Assembly (NCBI GenBank): GCA_008711295.1
Contig: VUYV01000333.1
Location: 532,238-596,237 of the forward strand
Length of the DNA stretch: 64,000 bases
Source: Anarhynchus alexandrinus
Lineage: Eukaryota > Chordata > Aves > Charadriiformes > Charadriidae
Direction: 5' to 3'
Shown piece by piece: positions 1 to 14,100 of the stretch. A program made the position numbers and the translations under genes. Every line of letters begins with the position of its first letter. Position 1 is the stretch's first letter. Under the pieces are notes generated by a model. It saw nothing but the letters and a program-made list of their open reading frames with translations. It was not told the origin of the DNA and ran no database searches.

Positions 1-1869
1 GCAGCGTAGATGGGTATCTAAGTGTGTATGGTTTTATTCTCTACGGCCTCATAGATTGTAAGATCAGTTATGTAAGGTGAAAAATGTCAACAAAAACTCC
101 TCACTTGCTGACTGTTCTAGAGAAAAATAGAAAAATAGAAAATAGACTTCTCCCAGAATTTGTATTTCCCTTTTAAATTATTAGAATTGTGAGGTTTTAT
201 CTGCTAGTCTGTGATCCCTTTGAAATGAAGTGCCCTTTAATCCTTAAATATCGAATGTTGTGATAGTAAGGAACAAGCGAGGGGTGTGAGAACAAGTGCT
301 GCATTCATGCAGAAGCAGCGAGTTCCTGAGCCCTGCGGCGTGGCATGGGCTACGCTTTACCGAACAGATCGGGTTTGGTTTTCTATTGTTTTAAATTATA
401 AATGGATTGCAGTTTCATTGATTTTATTACATAAAAATAGTCCCACGCAATAAGGCACTCGGGCTCTCTGTTCCCCGCGGAGAGGCTCTGCGCTGGGGGG
501 TGGCTGTGCCGGAGCCGGGCGCGGGGCAGTCCCGCAGCACCGGCACGCGTCCGGCAGCGCCGGCGTCGCGGCTCGGGAGCAGCGCCAGAGCAGCAGATGG
601 ATGCTGTGTCTCCGAGAGGAAACACCACACGCCTTTCCTTGCAAATGATTTGAAATTGCACCTCGTGGGAGACGAGGAATATATTTTATGGCAACCCAAA
701 GAGCTTAGTGGGCTTAATCCCACTGAAAACTGTACAGTTCAGGCCCTAAATCCTTTAGATATTTTGTTTTGTGCCTTGGCCTTTGCCTTGCTCACTGCCC
801 GTGTTTGAATGCATGCCTGGGAAGGGAATTGATGCGCAGGGGATCCTGCTGGGAACGGGGCTCAGTAGCTATTTATACCTAATCTGGCTCCTGCAGCAGT
901 GGGATAAAGCAGATGATCTCTTCCCGAACCTGCCCCGTGGTGCGGTGGCTTTGTTCAGTGACAAAACTCTGCCTTATCCCGCCCGGAGACTTTCTGTGGT
1001 TTATAGTATGTACTGTTTTCCTTCAAAGTGCTTTGTATCCCAACGCAATGTGCCCCCGCAATGCGCTGTGTCGGGCACCGCAGGTTTTAGCGAGCTTCCC
1101 CGGAGCTGGGAAGGTCACGGGGCAGTGTCTGGACGTGGGCTGGTGGCACGTGAGCTCAGGCCAGCACGGCTTTGCGTCGGTACCGCAACCCTGGCTGGAG
1201 AGCCGTCTGCGGGCCCGGCTGGATGTCTCCAAGGCCGTGGCGTGAGCTGGTGGTGGGCAAACACCTAGGAGGAAAGTCAAAGATAAAACTGTTTGTGCTT
1301 TTGACGTGATCAAACATAAAGCAGGTACAGAAATGGCTCAGGGACGGAGCAGTGCCTTCCCCCCCCCGAGATGTCAGCAACGTGCTGGGGCAACTCCTGA
1401 GTTCATTCCTGTCCAGCGGTTTGCGTGCGAGGCCGCCTTGCAGCGGAAAAGAGCTGTAGGTGTGCTTAGACAGGATAACGTTCGGTAAATCCATCGGGGT
1501 TCATCTCCATAAGCCTCTTCCTCTTTGACCTCTGAATTACCACTGCTTTGCATAGAGATTCCTTTAGCACAGGTGAGCTTTCGAGGCTTCCTCAGTCCCC
1601 GAGCCAGGAGCACGCACCGACTTCATTCATTATCAACACATAACGGCTCCGCATAGAACAACGCGGAGCCCTCCCCATACAGTGTGTTGCCCTTAGTGGT
1701 GGGCACACGGGGGACCCACACCGGGCGCCCTGCTGCACTCCCACCCTGCTCTCAGCGTGGTGGCCGCACGCTGAGGTCTTCAGTGGGGACTTCCAAAAGT
1801 GACCAAGAAAATCACTTACTGCCCAACTCTGCTTTTAATCTCATCCAGCTTCTAACCTTCTGCTTTTAG
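1..1869 (+). other. Intron 1 of GUCA1A (left edge of window)
   Basis: No coding exon is visible here. The next exon begins at the second EF-hand loop, so the missing first coding exon (about 68 codons in this family) should lie left of the window. I looked for the expected exon end (an Asn-Lys or Asp-Lys codon pair followed by a GT donor, with the conserved Trp-Tyr-Lys-Lys segment upstream) and did not find it. Open frames around 500-800 and 900-1270 are GC-driven and resemble nothing I know. Confidence 0.6.
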
Positions 1870-3224
<1,355 letters not shown>

Positions 3225-3284
3225 GCTGCCGGGACGCCTTCCCTTCACCTCTACTCTTCGCCTCTACCTTTCCCCCCTTGCATT

Positions 3285-3290
3285 ATTAAA
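3285..3290 (+). terminator. Candidate polyadenylation signal of GUCA1A
   Basis: ATTAAA lies 60 bases after the GUCA1A stop codon, giving a very short 3' UTR if used. This is the commonest variant of the canonical hexamer. An AATAAA near 4797 is an alternative far downstream. Confidence 0.45.
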
Positions 3291-6262
3291 ACAAATCGGG
3301 TCGTGGTTGTGGGAGCTGGTGAGCCGTCCCAGTGCCAGTGCGACAAGCAACAGCCTGTCTCGCTCGCGCAGGGACCAGGATCTGCTCCGAAGGTGCTGCT
3401 CCCCTGGCAGAGGGTCCGGGGGTGCCCGGAGCTCCCCGGGCACTGCGTGGCCCTGCGCGCCGCAGCCGCCCCGGCCGGCCAGGGGAAAGGCTGCTGCGAA
3501 GAGGGGGTGCTGCGGCGGCGGCTGCTCATGCTGGAAGCACAGAACCACCCCTGGGACTGCCCCCGGGGCCACCGGGCCCTTCGCTGTGCGGGGGCCTCCG
3601 GACATCGCTGCCGAGCGTAGAGGGGGGAGACACTCACCTCCCCAGGAAGGGGAGCAGCACACGGCAACGCGGTTTGATAATGCACCAAGAGCGCCTCAAA
3701 ATTCACCCCGAGGCCGTGGCCAACACCAGCATGTGCAGTCGCTGTGGGGGACAAACCCCAGGGCAGCGTGGCACTTGGCCCTGGTGAGAGGGGGTCCCCC
3801 AGGGACACATGTAGCAACCCCAGAAAGCAGACCTGAACCCTCTCTTTCCATATATATTTCCAGAGTCAGTGGTTTTGGTCACTTGCTCTTTGGTTTGTTA
3901 TTATGATGTTAGCAATCATTAGTGATAGTGTAAGATAAAACCATCTATAAGCTAGAAAAAGGAGAGTGGTGGAGTGGTGAATGCAGTGGCTTTTCTTTGT
4001 TTAAAAGAATTAAAACATAGAATGGTGCCTTTTTTAACAACTATCTGAACTTTAAGGGCATGTTTCTTCTTGAAATATCTGGAAGGGCTGCAATGGCAGT
4101 AACCTGAGAGGGAAAATTTGTGAACGTTTGTAGGAATATTCCTGAATGTCTTATCACCTGTACAACAAACTTAAACTCTCCTGCAAGTCACGCTGCGTGG
4201 CACCCTCAAGCATTGGGTGGTTTTAACTACAACGGCAGCGAATCGTCCGCGTGCGGTTCGGAGGGGTGCGCTGCCAGAGACGGGCGAGACGCAGCGTCTG
4301 CACCACGAGCATCCGCAGGGACCTGAATATTCCTGAGCAGGCAACGGGTACCGTCACCTTCACGGAACAGCGGGTCCAAGCACCGTCCCCCGTGGAATAA
4401 AACCCAGTCACCCCTTATTGTAGCATCCCAGGCACAGGACACTCGTCTGCTGGTGCTAATTACCAGTGCCACGAGCCGGGGCTGCACCCAGGACCCGCAC
4501 ACGCACAAGGGAGGCCGCGAGAGCAGCGGCCTTGCCCCCGCACCGCCGCCGTCCCTGCGCCCGGGCTGCGCCTCCGCTGCTCCCGGAGAGGGGTTTCCTC
4601 ATCTGGTGGGAGGCAGTTTCAGGCGTGGTGAGGCAATACAGGACAGCAGGAAGGATTTCTCGCCTACCTGAAAGACTTCTTGTTTAGCACTGGGTGCTTG
4701 CAATTCGCAAGCAACTTTCTGACGGTTTTTCCTGTGCATCTTTTTCATTGGATGGTGTTTTACCTGGAAGCTTTTGTACTTCCAATTTATAGTCAACTAA
4801 TAAAGATATTTTACAAGATTATTTCAGATTGCGCTTTTTCTCTCTTTCAATCAATCATTCTGTTTCCAGCAGGGCAGATTAACTGCCTCATGCAAGTGCA
4901 GAAACCTTTGCTTTGGCTTCATTGAAATAGTTATTTTGCAAGAACAGCACTAGCATGGGGAGAAGTCCGTTTTCTTCAGAATCGACGTAGAAAAGGGGCT
5001 GCTCCGGGGTTCTCACATCCTGTGAGCGCTGCCTCTTCCGAACCTCGTCTGCACTGAGCAAGCAGAGCTTGCGTTAATAAAACCTCACCCCCTGGGTAGT
5101 CCCACAGCTCTTTCTCCCAGACCTCTGCTTTATCCACCCACATTTCTCAGCGCCTCCTCCTTTCCTCCCTGCTGCCTTCTGCGCGGCGGCTGGCAGCCCC
5201 ATCACTCCCTCCCGCCGCTGTTTTCCACCCAGACGGACAGCGAGTGTGGGGTGCAGGGCTGCGGCCCCCGACAGCCGCCCCCCGACGGCCTGGTTGGTGC
5301 TCGGGTGCTGTTGGACGGGCACACAAACCAAAGGCCACGGAGAGGAGCCCTTTGAGCGGCTGGCGTGTCCGGCCACCCCGCTCACACCGCCGCAAGAGAG
5401 AGCAGGCTGCAGCCCTGCCGTTGGAGCCGGGCTGAGCTGTTTACACAGCGCGTAACGCTCCTCCTTGCAGCAGAATTAACTCCCCTGCAAACAACCGGAA
5501 CAAAACTTACTGCACTTCGTCTTCACAACAGCGGCGAGGAGGGAGCGAGTTCAGCGTGGGCTTTCTGTGCGCTCCCCCCACAGAGATGCACTCCCACCCG
5601 CGCTTCCTTCAGCCTCTCTGCGCGCCCGAGAACCTGCACGAAGCAGCCCTGACCAGCCCAATTTCTGTTTATAAAGACAAAGTTATTCTAAAAGGGCTGT
5701 CTCAGAATTGCCGGCTGGCCGAAGGCACCTTTCAAACCTCAGCGTCTCTCTCCAAAGGATGTTATGCTTTTTCAGCCTCTAAGAAAGCACATTAAAAATA
5801 ATTAAAAACTAATACTGTGACTCTCTTTGCCCTAACTGATGCATAATTAATTTATTTCAAAATAGTGGCGGTTGTTCAGGTGCCAGCAACAGACGCATTG
5901 CTCACTCTTGTGACAATATCACGGGTGAAGGAGAGGCAGTGCAGTCTCTCCTGTGTGTGGGGAGAGGCTCTATTTGGGAGCCGCCATCAGAGGGGTGACA
6001 GCCCGCGAGGCTGCGTGGCAGGGCTGGGGTCAGGTCCTGGCTCACTGCAAGTGACCTGGGACAAGTCCCTGGAGCCCAGTTTGATAAGAAAGGTTGTGGC
6101 TGCACTAAAACCACCCAGAGAGTGGCTTTTGGCAGCACCACGCCGTTTGTCTCAGTGGGGGTTCGACATCACTGTAAAAGCTGCAGTGCACATCTGCCTT
6201 TTGAGGGATGCAGAAATGGCAGATCCATGGACCGTTTGAGGTTGGGAGAGATCCTAGGTGGG
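3291..6262. other. Intergenic stretch between GUCA1A and the LTR
   Basis: No gene recognised. GC-rich patches at about 3300-3800, 4230-4640 and 5110-5650 create long open frames on both strands without any family resemblance. AT-rich spacers separate them. The only structured element noticed is a MIR-like remnant at about 6010-6110. Confidence 0.6.
6010..6110 (+). repeat. Possible MIR-type SINE remnant
   Basis: The stretch containing 'gtgacctgggacaagtccc' and a following 'cagttt' block resembles the core of the ancient MIR element, whose consensus has a similar gtgacc-ttgggcaagt run followed by a cagtttcc block. It is diverged and was judged by eye only. Confidence 0.35.
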
Positions 6263-7186
6263 TGTCCTGGTTTGAGCAACACAGGACTAATTTCCCTTTT
6301 AATACTTGGGAAGAGTGTGCTTTTAGAAGACTCCAGTGTCTGAATTTGTGAAAATATTTACTTTACAGCCAGCGATGGTATGTGGCTTTCAAGGTCTCAG
6401 TGTGTTCGAGCTCACCAGGTGCAGGGATGAGGAGGAGCGAGACCCGGACGCTTGACCCAAGCTGCCCAACAGGGTTATTTTATACCACGAGCATCACATT
6501 CAATATAAATTAGAAAGTTTGTTGCCAAGTTCTCTCTCTCCCGTGATGGNGTCTCCCGTGACGGCTGCCTTCCCGAGTACTCCTCACCCCGGAGCCGGAG
6601 CCCTGAGCCCTTCCCTTCCTCCTGAAGCCACGGCGCTCGCAGTGTCCCACATAGAACAAGAGGGAATGGGCACAAACGTGACCATAGGAAGTTCCATCTC
6701 AACCTGAGGAGGGCCTTCTCTGCTGTGCGGGTGGCAGAGCACTGGCACAGGCTGCCCAGAGAGGTGGGGGAGTCTCCCCCTCTGGAGCCATTCCAAACCC
6801 GCCTGGACGCCGTCCTGTGCCACTGCTGGAGGTGCCCCTGCTCTGGCAGGGGGTGGCACTGGGGGAGCTCCAGAGGGCCCTTCCAACTCCCACCAGTCTG
6901 GGATTCTGGGATTTGCTGTCACTGCTGGGAGTGCACAGCTTCTACAGATAGAATGGGCTGAGTGTAATCTTTCCATATTCTGTATCGGTATTGGGATCCA
7001 TATTGGTTCTTCAGTGCTATTAATGTTAATTATCTAATCTTATTCTGTTAAATCTGTTTATATGTCAACCCCCGGATTTCCTTGTTTTTTCCCGATTCCC
7101 CTTCCCAGGTGGGGGAGGGGTCATGGGGTGAGAGAATGACTGTCTAAATGCCAAAAAAATTGTTATGGGCTTCCCAAACGGTAACA
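6263..7186 (+). mobile_element. Solo LTR of an endogenous retrovirus, interrupted by CR1
   Basis: The element begins TGTCCTGGTTTG and ends in CA. It is flanked on both sides by the same five bases, GTGGG (6258-6262 and 7187-7191), the target-site duplication expected of retroviral integration. No gag, pol or env reading frame is present, so it is read as a solo LTR left by LTR-LTR recombination. A CR1 fragment sits inside it (about 6641-6914), which accounts for part of the 924-base length. TGTCCTGGTTTG-type starts are familiar from avian LTR families, but I cannot name the family. Orientation is set by the TG...CA ends only. Confidence 0.7.
6641..6914 (+). mobile_element. CR1 LINE fragment nested in the LTR
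   Basis: Recognised by the typical CR1 3' region: 'gagggaatgggcacaaac', 'gcactggcacaggctgccc', a 'cctctggagccattccaaa' block, 'ctctggcagggggt', 'ccagagggcccttccaact' and the 3' end 'attctgggatt'. It is 5'-truncated, as most CR1 copies are. Its position inside the LTR dates it after the retroviral insertion, if the LTR boundaries are right. The exact 5' limit is uncertain. Confidence 0.85.
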
Positions 7187-7191
7187 GTGGG

Positions 7192-9124
7192 CTCTGCGCC
7201 GTGAGCAGCCCTGCTCTGGGAGCCCTGGGAGCCCTGGGAGCCGCGCAGCTCAGGGCCTCTGCGGGACACCCTGGAGGGAGGGCGGGAGGGAGAGGAGGAG
7301 GGAAGGAGAGAGGGAAGAAAGGAGGATGCCCAGCAGCGCTCCATCCTCTCGCACGCCTCCATCGCCGGTCCCCGCGGGGGGAGCCGGGGTCGGGCTGGGC
7401 ACTGCGGGCTGCGGGGGGCAGCGCTGGGGAACCCCGGGAACCCGCCGGGAATCGAGCCAGTGGGGACAGCAAAGTCAAAGGGGAGGGAGATGATGGGCTC
7501 AGGAACGGACAATGGCAAATGGCAGAACCATCTCCTTTTGCGTCCCCGTGTGTTAGGGTGTGAGGAGCAAAAGTGACAGAAATGAAACAAAACAGGTTCT
7601 GAGCCACCCGCTCCTGGAGGTGCCGTGTGCCCGGGGAACGTGGCTGCCCTACAGCACAGCCCCGCTGTGCCGCGTCACCCATCAGGCCCCAGAACACCGC
7701 TAGTTACCTCAAACACAAGGTCTTTAAGGGTAGTATGTTTGAGATGCTTTCTAAACTTCTGAGGTGCGCTTTCCTTTGAAGAGGAGAAGGAGGAAAGAAA
7801 GAAATGAAAATTCTCCCATACTGCCCGAACGGAGCACGGGTGCTGTGAGGAAACAGCTGAGTAAGACCGCAAAAAGTCCCTCTAGCGATCAGCACGGTGC
7901 TGTGCAAGTCCTGGCACGGCCACTCTGTATTTCAACATAACATTTGCAAGGGGAAGATGCACATGGGTGCTTTGGGAATGACCTGGACACAAACCGTTCC
8001 TCTGGGCAGCCACCGAACCCCGGCAACCCATAGGGTGAACCTCCCCTCTCCGACCATCGGGTGTATAGACAAATACAGGGCATGGGTAAGCACAGAGTTA
8101 GACGATTATCCTCTTTCCTTCTCAGCCTCATTATCTCTACTGCTCAGCGCTTTCCCTGGGAATGCACCTTCCAGAGCATTTTAGGACACGACGCCTCCTT
8201 GGCTCCTGTTCCCTGGTGCCTGTCCCCATCAGCCCCCTGCAGCAACATCCTCACCTTCAGCTTTCTAACCTGATTATTTCACCTTCAGTCCTACCCAACT
8301 TCAGAGGCATCAAACATCAGAGCAGATGGTAGAAGCTCAGAAAAATCACTTGGCATTTGCCTTTTCCAAGCCATCCTGTTTCCCAATTTAGACTAAAAAG
8401 AAATCCGATCAGTCAAATCCAATTCTAGCTGGGCTGTAAGTCTGGAAAATGGATTATGCAAAATGTCTGACATCAACAGCTTGATGTGAACATTGAATTG
8501 AGTTTGGGAGGAGATCAAAGTGTTTATACCTATGGATTTAAAAATAGGACTAAGACTAAAGCACCTTGCGATTGCTTGACAAAAGATTACACGATAAGAG
8601 GAACAATTTTCCACCGGGTTATGCCAGCAGAACACGAGTGTTATCTGCCATGTGCACCGCTACCACCACAGGTCTGCCCAGGCCAGAGGAGGTGGAGTCA
8701 TCCTGTGTCCTGCTGCTGAGTCCATCACTTTACTTTGAGCCCAAAATTCTTCAAGGCTCTTGTTTCCGTCCCGGCATGGTCAAAGCAGGGTCCATCTCAT
8801 TGCAGCACTGTCAGCTCACCTCATTTTAACCAACTATTTCAAATTCCAATCAGATTTTTTTTTTTTATCATACGCATGCTTCCCACCATCACTACGTAGA
8901 AGTTAAACAGCAGATACTCCTTTCCTACTCTGCAGCTGCAATAGCATCACCATCTCTGCCTTATTCATGTTAGTTGTTACACTTAACACCTCCTTAAATT
9001 CATTATGTGCCAGTCTTAAAGACTACAATTTTGCTCAAATACTCAGGTGCTTACACAGACCTTCACCTTCATTCTAAGGGAAAAATAAATACTGCAAAGC
9101 AGGTAGAATTTTAATAAATAATTC
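7192..9124. other. Intergenic stretch, no gene recognised
   Basis: A GC-rich block at about 7190-7560 contains a short tandem repeat (three units of 'gggagccct' around 7217-7242) and purine-rich runs. Its open frames on both strands look compositional. The remainder is AT-rich with no recognisable feature. Confidence 0.55.
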
Positions 9125-9130
9125 TTTATT
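9125..9130 (-). terminator. Possible distal polyadenylation signal of GUCA1B
   Basis: AATAAA on the minus strand (tttatt on plus) lies about 2 kb beyond the GUCA1B stop, at the end of an AT-rich tract with no coding potential that could be a long 3' UTR. Transcript evidence would be needed to assign it. Confidence 0.25.
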
Positions 9131-11120
9131 AAATTCATGTGTTACAAAATTTCTACCAACAAGCACACCAGTGCTCAGTGTTAGGATGCCCTCTACCACC
9201 CCAGCAGAGGACTGCTGGTGTGGGGGACACCAAACAGCTCCTTCAGTGCCTGATCTCACCAGGTGAACAGAATAAGAACATTTAAAGCATTTAAGTAAAC
9301 CTGCAGTATACAACTACAGTAAGTAAACACATACTTAAATTGTGCAAGAAGCAGAAGTGTGTTTTGTTGACTGAGTTGCTGAAATTTAAGGAATTAGAGA
9401 TTTGTATCCTACCATGAAAACATTCATCCACAAGTTGGAAAATCAGTAAAGTGAATCTTTTCTTCCAGGCCCTCAAGTCAGAAGTAAGATTTTTCTTTCA
9501 GATCTTTGGCTGATAAACTATTGACTTGAATGAGCTTTAAACAGCTGCCTTACAGCAGCATGAACTGGAGGTCTAATCTGCTCCGCTAAGCAAGCGTGCC
9601 ACAAGCTAGCGTGTATTTACAGACAACTCTTCCAAAGGCTATTTAGAAGTGGAAACGTATGTGGATTTCAACTGTAGCACTGATTGTGTCTTACCCTGAA
9701 TACTTCCTCATGTTCCTGAATTTAAACATTGCTTAAATTGACAAGACTGCAAACCAGTACACTAATCAACTAATGAAAGACACTACAATCATAATTAAAG
9801 GCCACAAAAAAGGGATTGACAGTCTTTCCATGGATGTGACTTGGCCTACTGATTCCATGGAAAAATTAGGATAAAACAGACAAAAACTCATGTCATTTTC
9901 TGGGGAATTTTTTCTTGCAAATAATCCAATAAATCCAGTAAAGGTGAACCAAAATACTAGTTCAACTCAAACGCTCTTTCCACACACATGTACGGGTATA
10001 GGTATAAGGGTTAGCCCTAAGAGTAGCAGAGCTCAGCCTACAATCTCTGCAAATTTTACCCGTACTCTGTGGCTAATTAAGTGCAGTGTAAAACCACTGT
10101 AGTACTTCAATAACTCACTTGGATTTTTCTGTCACTTGGCCCACTCTGTGGCCCTGCCAATAAAGCAGTGCTAATCCTCTCACTGCAGAGACGCTGCCAG
10201 CAGAACTCTGCTCTTCCCTCATCTCTCCTTCCACACAAAACTTCCCCCAGCGCAGTGAAAGTCCGGGAGCAGTCTTCACAGGGCAGGAAAAGCTGTTTGA
10301 GAGTGATGAATCGGTATGAAACAGGAGCTCAGAAGGAGCAGGATTACGCTTGTGCAAATCCGCTCTCTAAACGTGGCTGTGAAGAAGTACCATTTCTACT
10401 GTCACTCAGTGTTTAGAAACAGCATTTTTCCAGCCCCGGGTCTCTGAAGAGGTAGAAGGAGCAGCATCTGGTCCACAGGGGGGAGATGCAAGGAGTTACC
10501 GCTCCACCTGTCCAACCTCAGCTCTGTGTAGTGTCTTGGCTACCCTTTATAATTCAATTCTCATTTTTGATAGCGATATGCTGGTGTTCAATAATTTTAC
10601 ATTAGTGGTATAATCTAAATATGCATAGATATTGCTATGCGTAACAGACATCCTGAATGCATCACGCCTGCCAGAGCACCTCTCTTCTTGTCACTTTTGG
10701 TTCGATGTGTTTGTATCTCTGCAGGCACGAATGATGCAAACACTAGTCTGCACTGGAGACGGTACCACTGCGTCAGGATTTCTCGCTTCCCAACCCTGTC
10801 TGTCATCAGGATAAAACCCTGCCCAGGATCCGCTGCAGGAAGCCACGAAAAGTTTGTTCCTTGAGGTGTAACCAAAAACCAGAGCTGGCAAACACGGCAT
10901 TGTGTACACAGAAAGACTTATTCATGGGCCAAAAATAGTCTCTGGGTACCAGCAGTACGCAGCACATGGGTTTTAGATCAAGATATGGCTTCTTAAAACA
11001 TTGACGTTTTCATCTGGATGCTGAGATTGTATTAAAAAGGAAAGCCACTACCACCCTGGAGTACGAGAGCCACAGTTGTACGCAGCGTCACATTTTCAGC
11101 CGTATCAGAACTGAATTCTC

Positions 11121-14100
11121 TCAGAACAAAGCACTCTTTCTCCTCTGCTCAGAGATCCATCCCCCAGGGTTTACATCCATTTGCAACATCTTCATCACCC
11201 ACTTGTCTTTCCTGGCCCCATCAATGAACTCGTCAAGAGACAACTGCCCTGTGTATGAGAAGAGGAGGACACAAGATGGGGAGACAAGACATGACAGATA
11301 AGACATAAGAGGAGGAAGGCAGGAGTAAAAGCCATCTAAGTTTCAGAAAATATGCTAATAAGACAAAAGCTCTACTTCGTTTCCCCATATCGCTTAGGCC
11401 AGCTAGCCAAGACAAACCGCCACGCTGCAGCCCAACGCATTCACACCTGCCCCGTCCCCTTGGCTGAGGTGAAGTGTTGCGTTAGCTTGTGCACACTCCT
11501 GCGGGAGGACTGCAAGTCTGATCCTGCACGCTCCAATTTGACTGGAGCCACTGTCTTTACTCAGGCTATTTGTGCTGGGACCGGGACCTGCACTCTGGCT
11601 ACTGGGGGCTTTCAGAGGATGAGGTCTGTGCGGTATCAAAATCCAGACAGAATAGTGACCCCTGCGTGTTTTACATTAAAATAACAATGAAGATTATTTC
11701 CTCCTACTGCACCAAGTTATTCTCTATTCTAACAAACAGACCAGAACCCATCCCGATGTGTCTAATATGAGTAACATAATAGTCCTAAGTGATTTATTGA
11801 TAGACGTAATTAAAACTAGCCTGTCCAGCACAGATAACTTCTCATTACGCATGAATGCAATCTGAGCCATGGATCGCTTACCGTCCCCATTCTCATCCAC
11901 TAACTGAAATATCCTGTCCACAACCTCCTCCGGGGTGAGCAATGGGGTCCTCTCCTCCATCTCCGACCGACACACTTTCTTCAGCTTATAGATAGACTGA
12001 AAAGAAGTTCACAGATTAGGAGAAGGACTGGAAAATGAAAAGCAGTGAACTCCATTATCTTCCCAACAGCGTAAAGGTCTTTTTACAAAGGCTGCCGGTT
12101 TAACCTTTCTAGAAAGATCTGCCACTCGACAGCCCCAGACCTTTAATGAAACCTCCGACCTCACGCTCACAGGCACTGTGGATTACTTCATTTGCTCTTT
12201 GAAGCTGCTGCCCTCCTATTTTCCTTACACACACTGGTCAGACCTCAGGGTTCCTTTGCAAAGAACAAAGCAAGAGTTTTACAGATGGGAAAATCATCTG
12301 ACTTTTCAGTAAGATTTTTTTCTAACATCTGAGGCCAGGCACATCTGGATTCACCCAGCCCTCTCTCCCAGGGAACTTGTGCCCAAGCTGCAAGAGCAAA
12401 CCTGTATTAGCACATATTTTGACCCATAGTTTCTGTTCCACTTTGTCCCTGGTAAGGGGCAGATTTTATCTACTCCTCCCATGACAACCACCTGTTCATT
12501 ATTAACTTTACTTCTTCGGCTGAAGGGTTTTGTCTGAAGTCTTCCCAGAGAGGGGATTAGCAAGGGCCTAACACAGCTCTGGCCAATTCCTGGTTGACCT
12601 CAAAACTATAATTGACCCTTCCCCAGATGAGCTCCCGGATGCCCACACACCTGCTGGGGCTGCAGGTAACAACCGGGTCACGCTTTCCAGCCAAAAGGAC
12701 CTGCTTTCCACAGATTCAGTGTCTGAGGTTTTGTTCATATTGCATTCCTCCTGAGATCCTGACTAAGCCCCACATGTACTGGTGTGCAAGGGTGAGTTAC
12801 GGCACCCGTGGCGCAGGGGTGACTCCAGCACTACCACCAAGATACTCACCCAAAGTAAGAGCCCCGGCACCCTCTGTCCGAGTGTCTGCTCAGCCCCCTG
12901 CCTCCTCTCACAGCTTCACACGGTCACTAATTAAAGCTAAGTCCAGAACATAACAGAAATCCAGAGAGGATAATTACAAAAGGGATTTCTGTACTAATTT
13001 GTGCCTCTCAGTATATTCTCAGCAGTGACCCAGGCAGGAAACTCGGCTCCTGTAAGCGGCACGGGGTGAAACCCTCTTCCACTGGGCAGCGCAATGAATC
13101 TTGGTGTAAAAAGGTTGAAAGGAGAGGCAGAGCAGAGATACAGGAGCTCCACAACAGCACCCAGATGCTGCATTTCTGGACAGCTTCAGCAGGGGCCAGG
13201 CTGCCCGCAGTGGGTATAACCCATCCCTCAGCCACCCCATCGGGCTCCGCCAAACCACGGAGCACCTGACCCTTCCACCAAGGGCAGGCATTTTCCCTTC
13301 ATCACTACCCACAGCTGCCCTGAAACCTGATTATCACAAAAAACATATACATCATTACATTGCCAAAGAACTGCGATTGCTTAAATAAGTGATTAAGCAA
13401 CGCCTACTTACCTCAACAATTTCCAGCAGCTCAACTTTATCTATGCAGCCATTCCCATCCTTGTCATATACTTTGAATGTCCACCTCAGCTTGTGTTCCA
13501 GTTTTCCTCGTAAAACGAGATTCAAAGCAGCTACATATTCCAGAAAATCAATGGTATTATCCTGTAGAAACAGAAAATCAGCTGACTGGCACTTAACTGG
13601 CTGCAGTTGATAGAAACCTGCTTACAAAACCTCGATAAAAAACCTGCTAAGAGGATACTCCATGGGACAGCTATTTGTTTTCCACTTCATAGAAGACTCG
13701 TGCCAGTCCAAGACCATCGGTGAGCACAGCCATACCACTCCGCACCAAGGATGGGTTCCCAAGGAGTGACACTGGAGAGCAAAGCAGTTTTCCTACAGTG
13801 CAATAAGGGGGGACACCAGCCAGGACTCCAGAAATGAGCAATTTAAATACCCAAAGGCAACACGGATTACATGGAGGACGGGGAGGCAGATGAGGATCAG
13901 TGCAGGATGCATTAACTTTTTGGGAAGGGATTGCTGTTCTCAACAGCCTCAGCTGCTTCACCAATGAGACCAACACCCAACCACGACCCCTTTCTTCCAT
14001 CCTTCCCCCTTGTTTGATCTTGATTCATCTGAGGAAGACAGACAATGAAAGTGCACCATTCAGAAGGCGGCAGCAAGAACACCCACAACAAAGGATTTAC

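Noticed and set aside
1..1869. Search for the first coding exon of GUCA1A
   Set aside because: No sequence with the expected Trp-Tyr-Lys-Lys and Cys-Pro-Ser-Gly motifs was found. It must lie outside the window or in sequence too diverged to see.
7065..7697. 210-codon minus-strand open frame
   Set aside because: It crosses the end of the LTR and a low-complexity GC-rich block. Composition explains it.
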